Source: JBBIRT01 sp037441725 | GTDB taxonomy: Bacteria; Desulfobacterota; BSN033; UBA1163 | NCBI GenBank assembly: GCA_037441725.1 | Contig: JBBIRT010000006.1 | Location: forward strand, 1 to 47,082 | Reading direction: 5' to 3' | DNA length: 47,082 nt | Shown here: in pieces, positions 44,074-47,082 of the stretch | Position numbering within the stretch: position 1 is the stretch's first letter | How the letters are laid out: each line of letters starts with the position of its first letter | The notes under the pieces: generated by a model | Seen by the model: only the letters and a program-made list of their open reading frames with translations | Told to the model about the DNA's origin: nothing | Database searches by the model: none | Translations under genes and position numbers: made by a program

Positions 44074-44877
44074 TTATCTCTGCCCTGCCATGAATTTTTC
44101 CATTGAAAGCTTTTCTTCTGTGAGGTAGGCCCTTTGTCGCTTCACCAATTCATCATAGTCCACCTCATGGCCATCAAATTCTGGTCCTACTGTTACCCGA
44201 CAGGCCCCACACATTCCAGTAGCATCCACCATGATGGGATTTAGACTGACCATTGTCTTTACCCCATATTCTTTTGTTAATTTGGATAAGAACTTCATCA
44301 TGGGAACAGGCCCAATACCAACCACTAACTTCACATCCTTCCTCTTATCTAAAATTTTACGAAGGACATCGGTTACAAATCCATGATGGCCATAACTCCC
44401 ATCATCCGTGGTCACCCTCAGATCATGACTGGCGTCCCTCATCTCATCCTCTAAAATGAGAAGGTCTTTTGTCCGTGCCCCAATGATGGCAATGACATGG
44501 TTTCCTGCCTCTTTATACGCTTTTGTAATGGGATACATCACAGCGACTCCAGTCCCACCCCCAACACAGATAACCGTGCCAATTTTTTCAATATGGGTGG
44601 GCTTCCCTAACGGCCCAATGATGTCTTGAATAGAATCACCTACCTCAAGGGTTCTTAAAAGGGCTGTAGTCTTTCCAACGACTTGAAATATCAGGTCAAT
44701 TGTTCCCTCATCAGGGTCTGTACCTCCCATGGTAAGTGGAACCCTCTCTCCTGTTTCATTGACCCTCAATACCACAAACTGTCCTGGCTTTGCCTTCCTC
44801 GCAATTCGAGGCGCTTCAACCTTAAAATGGCATACCGTCTTTTCAGCCATTTCTCTTTTATATGTGATTTTATACAA
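44074..44877 (-). CDS. nfnA: NADH-dependent ferredoxin:NADP+ oxidoreductase subunit A, shortened near its [2Fe-2S] site
   Basis: An FNR-like subunit (267 aa) with FAD-binding (RVPLTMGGTDPDEGTIDLIF) and NAD-binding (VICVGGGTGVAVMYPITKAY) regions. Near the C-terminus, DATGMCGACRVTVG runs straight into PEFDGHEVDYDEL. Family members as I know them have about 10 more residues here, including an FAC Cys that helps ligate the [2Fe-2S] cluster. The reading frame is intact, so this is a clean in-frame shortening, either real or an assembly artefact. The TTG start follows GGAGGAGG by a few bases. Confidence 0.91.
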   Translation of the reverse strand: MYKITYKREMAEKTVCHFKVEAPRIARKAKPGQFVVLRVNETGERVPLTMGGTDPDEGTIDLIFQVVGKTTALLRTLEVGDSIQDIIGPLGKPTHIEKIGTVICVGGGTGVAVMYPITKAYKEAGNHVIAIIGARTKDLLILEDEMRDASHDLRVTTDDGSYGHHGFVTDVLRKILDKRKDVKLVVGIGPVPMMKFLSKLTKEYGVKTMVSLNPIMVDATGMCGACRVTVGPEFDGHEVDYDELVKRQRAYLTEEKLSMEKFMAGQR

Positions 44878-44892
44878 TATTCCTCCTCCTTT

Positions 44893-44910
44893 CTGATAAA
44901 TTTTTCACAA
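44893..44910 (-). promoter_or_regulatory. Rex-like site in the nfnA leader
   Basis: On the minus strand TTGTGAA-AAAT-TTATCAG. The left half is a perfect Rex half site and the right half matches 4 of 7. It lies just downstream of the predicted start of transcription. Confidence 0.3.
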
Positions 44911-44921
44911 AGTCAACCATA

Positions 44922-44950
44922 TTTATATAAGAATAATATTTAAAAGTCAA
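44922..44950 (-). promoter_or_regulatory. Promoter of nfnAB
   Basis: On the minus strand TTGACT (44950-44945), a 17-bp spacer and TATAAA (44927-44922), with a leader of about 40 nt. Confidence 0.65.
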
Positions 44951-45070
44951 ATTTTAAGTACCGTAAGTGGGAAATTTAATCATTTAAACTTCCGCTTCAG
45001 GAATCTTGTAATGTCCACCCATTTATGGTTCCTACTTCAGTGAGGCATTATGGGATTCTTAAAAATTCTC

Positions 45071-45101
45071 TTGACATCCATTTAGAATTAGTCCATATTA
45101 A
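45071..45101 (+). promoter_or_regulatory. Candidate promoter of the RRM protein gene
   Basis: TTGACA (45071-45076) and, with a 19-bp spacer, TATTAA (45096-45101); other -10 choices are poorer. It would give a leader of about 85 nt containing the hairpin at 45136. Confidence 0.45.
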
Positions 45102-45135
45102 ATAATAGCTGAACTTTGTAAATAGTTTTTGGGAT

Positions 45136-45176
45136 CCCCCAGAGACTTTTTAGAAAGTCCTGGGGGTTAATTTTTT
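45136..45176 (+). terminator. Terminator-like hairpin in the leader of the RRM gene
   Basis: CCCCCAG/CTGGGGG (7 bp), a bulged A, then GACTTT/AAAGTC (6 bp) with a TTAG loop, followed by TTAATTTTTT (45167-45176). The T run adjoins the AAGGAGG ribosome site. It may act as an attenuator or end an upstream short RNA. Confidence 0.65.
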
Positions 45177-45192
45177 AAGGAGGAGAATGGAT

Positions 45193-45486
45193 ATGAATTT
45201 GAAACTTTATGTGGGGAATCTCTCCTTCGGAGCTTCTGAAGAGGATTTAAAAAAACTCTTCTCAGAGGTAGGGACTGTCCAATCTGTGAAAATCGTCCTT
45301 GACCCTTATTCTGGAAGGTCAAGAGGGTTTGGCTTTGTAGAAATGACCTCCAAAGAAGAGATGGAAAAGGCCATCTCTTTAATCAATGGGAAGACCTTTA
45401 TGGAACGGGCTTTGATCGTGAGTGAAGCCCGACCCCAGAAAAAAAGAGGAGGCGAGTTTAAAGGACGAGGTAATCGAAAAAAATAA
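45193..45486 (+). CDS. RRM-domain RNA-binding protein
   Basis: A small single-RRM protein (97 aa). RNP2 is LYVGNL near the N-terminus and RNP1 is RGFGFVEM in the middle, with a basic Gly/Arg/Lys tail (KKRGGEFKGRGNRKK). ATG 45193 is 9 bases from AAGGAGG and is preferred over ATG 45187 (3 bases). Such proteins are often cold-induced and may regulate their own mRNA. It is followed by rpsU. Confidence 0.93.
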   Translation: MNLKLYVGNLSFGASEEDLKKLFSEVGTVQSVKIVLDPYSGRSRGFGFVEMTSKEEMEKAISLINGKTFMERALIVSEARPQKKRGGEFKGRGNRKK

Positions 45487-45509
45487 CCCTGAATAATCAA
45501 GAGTTAAAG

Positions 45510-45707
45510 ATGCCTATAGAGATTAAGGTCCAAAATAATCAAATTGAGAATGCAATCAAATCCTTGAAACGTCAACTCGCTAAAGATGGAATTTTAAAGG
45601 AATTGAAGAAAAGAAGATCCTATGAAAAACCTTCTGTAAAAAAGAAGAGAAAACAACAGGAGGCAAGAAAGAGAAGACAAAGAGCAGCTCGCAGATTTTT
45701 AAAATGA
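45510..45707 (+). CDS. rpsU: 30S ribosomal protein S21
   Basis: A 65-residue, highly basic ribosomal protein: an N-terminal KVQNNQIENAIKSLKRQLAK segment and a long Lys/Arg helix (KKKRKQQEARKRRQRAARR). It sits 23 bases after the RRM gene; the pair is probably cotranscribed. Confidence 0.95.
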   Translation: MPIEIKVQNNQIENAIKSLKRQLAKDGILKELKKRRSYEKPSVKKKRKQQEARKRRQRAARRFLK

Positions 45708-45753
45708 CCCCTTCAATTTTATCCTGCTCAGGGCCCTCCCTCTCCCATCAAGG

Positions 45754-46578
45754 TCAAGGCTTGGATAATGATTCTTGATCTTCTGAAAGACTGTAATAAT
45801 TAGCCTTGCACGAATCCCTCAGAAAAGTTAGCGATTCTCTAACCTCATGGAAAGATTTTTTTAAGGTTTCATATTTCTTCTCTAAATCCAAATTTCGTGA
45901 AAGGGCTTCTTCTAATTTAGATTGGAGCGTCCGATTCTCCTCATGGAAAAGCAGGGCCTCCCTCTCCTTTAACCTTCCCTTGATCTTCACCACCTCGGTT
46001 TGTTCGATCTGGGACTCTAAGAGGCGAATCCGCTCTAAGGCCTCCTCTCTTTCCCTTAAGGCTTTGGTCAAGGCCTCTTTCACCTGCCTCAATTCCTGCT
46101 GAAGCTCCTTAATCTTCTCCAAAGCATCAGCATTCTCCTCTTGGAGATAGATCGATTCAGATTGAAGTTCTTTCAGTTTTTGAAATTCCTTTCTCATCCC
46201 CTCCAATTGATGCTGCAATGCCTGATTCTCATGGGTCAATTGTTGGATGCTCTTTTGGGAAGAAATGAGATCCACTTCCAATGCCCTTTTAACCTGGGCA
46301 GATTGGAGAAGCTGTGAATGAAGATCTTCAATCAATTTCAGGACATCCAAATTTGGCTCGGACTCTATTTTTTCCTGAAAAGATTCAAAGACCTCTCCCT
46401 TTTCGAGCCTATGAGAATGTTCATTTTCTAATACATGATCAGAGGACCCCCTAAGGGGAGGGGATTCCATTTCAAGGGGGAGGGAAAAGGGCACCTCCTT
46501 CTTTTTCATCCTTGGCATCTTCTCAGCCACATTGGTATCAAATCCATCCGCTGCAATGGCCTGGCTTCTTAGCTTCAT
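45754..46578 (-). CDS. Coiled-coil protein of unknown function
   Basis: A 274-residue hydrophilic protein. Residues about 80-260 are almost continuous coiled coil (heptads rich in Leu, Glu, Gln, Lys). The N-terminal 70 residues are probably disordered. No signal peptide or known domain was recognised. A good GGAGGAG start. Same strand and direction as the shorter coiled-coil gene upstream. Confidence 0.8.
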   Translation of the reverse strand: MKLRSQAIAADGFDTNVAEKMPRMKKKEVPFSLPLEMESPPLRGSSDHVLENEHSHRLEKGEVFESFQEKIESEPNLDVLKLIEDLHSQLLQSAQVKRALEVDLISSQKSIQQLTHENQALQHQLEGMRKEFQKLKELQSESIYLQEENADALEKIKELQQELRQVKEALTKALREREEALERIRLLESQIEQTEVVKIKGRLKEREALLFHEENRTLQSKLEEALSRNLDLEKKYETLKKSFHEVRESLTFLRDSCKANYYSLSEDQESLSKP

Positions 46579-46645
46579 TCACTCTCCTCCTTTACCCTTC
46601 AGTCTCCTTCCTCTCCTTTCGGATTCAAAGAGGTAGGGAAGGAGG

Positions 46646-46978
46646 TTATTTAATTCTCTCCCTCATGTACTCATCCATCACTTTTAACATTTCAATAATC
46701 TTTTCAACCTCTGCTTTTACCCGATTGACCTCTTCAAGGATTCGATTGGCCTTTTTCATATCAAATTCCAATGCCGATCGGATGGTTAGCGATGACCGAA
46801 GCTCCGAATAGAGCGTGTCGATCCTTTCGACCAAATCATCCTTTTTGGATTCCTCCATCGATCTCTTTAAAGAAGTGATCGCACGAGGTTCAGAAACATC
46901 CCATGGCCTCTCAACCACCTCTTTATTCAGGGTATTGGGGAATTTTTGTGCTACATTGTTGGTGAATTCATCCGACAT
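46646..46978 (-). CDS. Short coiled-coil protein of unknown function
   Basis: A 110-residue protein whose residues about 40-105 form a coiled coil (DLVERIDTLYSELRSSLTIR and later heptads). Part of its central section resembles the longer neighbour: LYSELRSSLTIRSALEFDM here and LHSQLLQSAQVKRALEVDL there. The ATG has AAAGGAG 6 bases before it. Its start overlaps the stop of the next gene upstream. Confidence 0.78.
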   Translation of the reverse strand: MSDEFTNNVAQKFPNTLNKEVVERPWDVSEPRAITSLKRSMEESKKDDLVERIDTLYSELRSSLTIRSALEFDMKKANRILEEVNRVKAEVEKIIEMLKVMDEYMRERIK

Positions 46979-47082
46979 GATCAGCTCCTTTCAGTCCTAA
47001 TATTTCATCGATCAAGTTTTGAATATCCATAGCCCCTTTTGAGGATTGAGCAAATAAAAAGATTGGGGTCCCTTGGCTAGTG
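46968..47082 (-). CDS. C-terminal end of an unidentified protein (cut by window edge)
   Basis: The minus-strand frame entering from the window edge reads TSQGTPIFLFAQSSKGA, then MDIQNLIDEILGLKGADHVG and stop. The stop overlaps the start of the short coiled-coil gene, so the two are translationally linked. The segment is too short to name; it could be the end of a small NTPase. Confidence 0.55.
   Translation of the reverse strand, partial: TSQGTPIFLFAQSSKGAMDIQNLIDEILGLKGADHVG

Noticed and set aside
1..47082. CRISPR arrays, insertion sequences or prophage genes
   Set aside because: No regularly spaced repeats, transposase or phage-like genes were seen; the only sizeable direct repeat is the two-copy unit at 31754-31972.

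Overview
This window looks like part of a draft genome or metagenome scaffold (there is a 10-base N gap at 29902-29911) from an anaerobic, Gram-negative, moderately AT-rich bacterium. The gene set resembles sulfur-metabolising or syntrophic Desulfobacterota (formerly Deltaproteobacteria): a group-1-like [NiFe] hydrogenase with hyp genes, a Tat-exported selenocysteine formate dehydrogenase, a four-subunit 2-oxoacid:ferredoxin oxidoreductase, NuoEFG-like and NfnAB flavoprotein modules, and a DsrE/TusA/DsrMK-like sulfur cluster. The phylum is inferred from gene content only.

Layout. 1-6720 (+): the 3' part of a [NiFe] hydrogenase large subunit with apparent frame breaks, its endopeptidase, and hypF-hypC-hypD-hypE. 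6850-11750 (+): a promoter with a Rex-like operator, selenoprotein formate dehydrogenase fdhA (UGA read as Sec at 7598), fdhB, a strong terminator, then fdhE. 11815-12089 (-): a decayed membrane-protein gene. 12210-16535 (+): an overlapping operon of a signal-peptide metallophosphoesterase-like protein with an in-frame UGA in a Cys-x-x-Sec motif, a B12/radical SAM protein, and selA. 16528-21930 (+): rluD, pgeF, yggU, an MFS transporter, tRNA-Sec, tatA, folK, a small membrane protein and a transaldolase-like gene. 21948-31590 (-): hsp20, NuoG/F/E-like genes, por beta/alpha/delta/gamma, then recR, ybaB and dnaX. 31628-32808 (-): SRP RNA, two tRNA-Ser genes, a 90-bp direct repeat containing a tRNA 3' end, a tRNA relic, and tadA.

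33026-36795 (+): a CstR-like repressor with a clear promoter and palindromic operator, followed by DsrE-like, TusA, a NarI/DsrM-like cytochrome b, an HdrD/DsrK-like iron-sulfur protein, and small HMA and FmdB proteins. I read this as a persulfide-responsive sulfur-carrier and membrane electron-transfer operon. 36848-44877 (-): an RND efflux pump with its adaptor, a thiolase-like enzyme, and nfnB/nfnA. 45193-45707 (+): an RRM RNA-binding protein behind a terminator-like leader hairpin, then rpsU. 45754-47082 (-): two coiled-coil proteins and the 3' end of an unidentified gene.

The selenium theme ties the first half together: two UGA-containing genes, SelA, tRNA-Sec and TatA (needed to export the formate dehydrogenase) lie within 13 kb. 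SelB and SelD are not in the window. The redox theme is interconversion of formate, H2, reduced ferredoxin, NADH and NADPH, with Rex-like sites at fdh and nfn. The strongest novelty candidates are the Cys-x-x-Sec metallophosphoesterase-like protein and the CstR-DsrE-TusA-DsrMK-like operon. A missing segment in NfnA that removes an expected [2Fe-2S] ligand also deserves checking.
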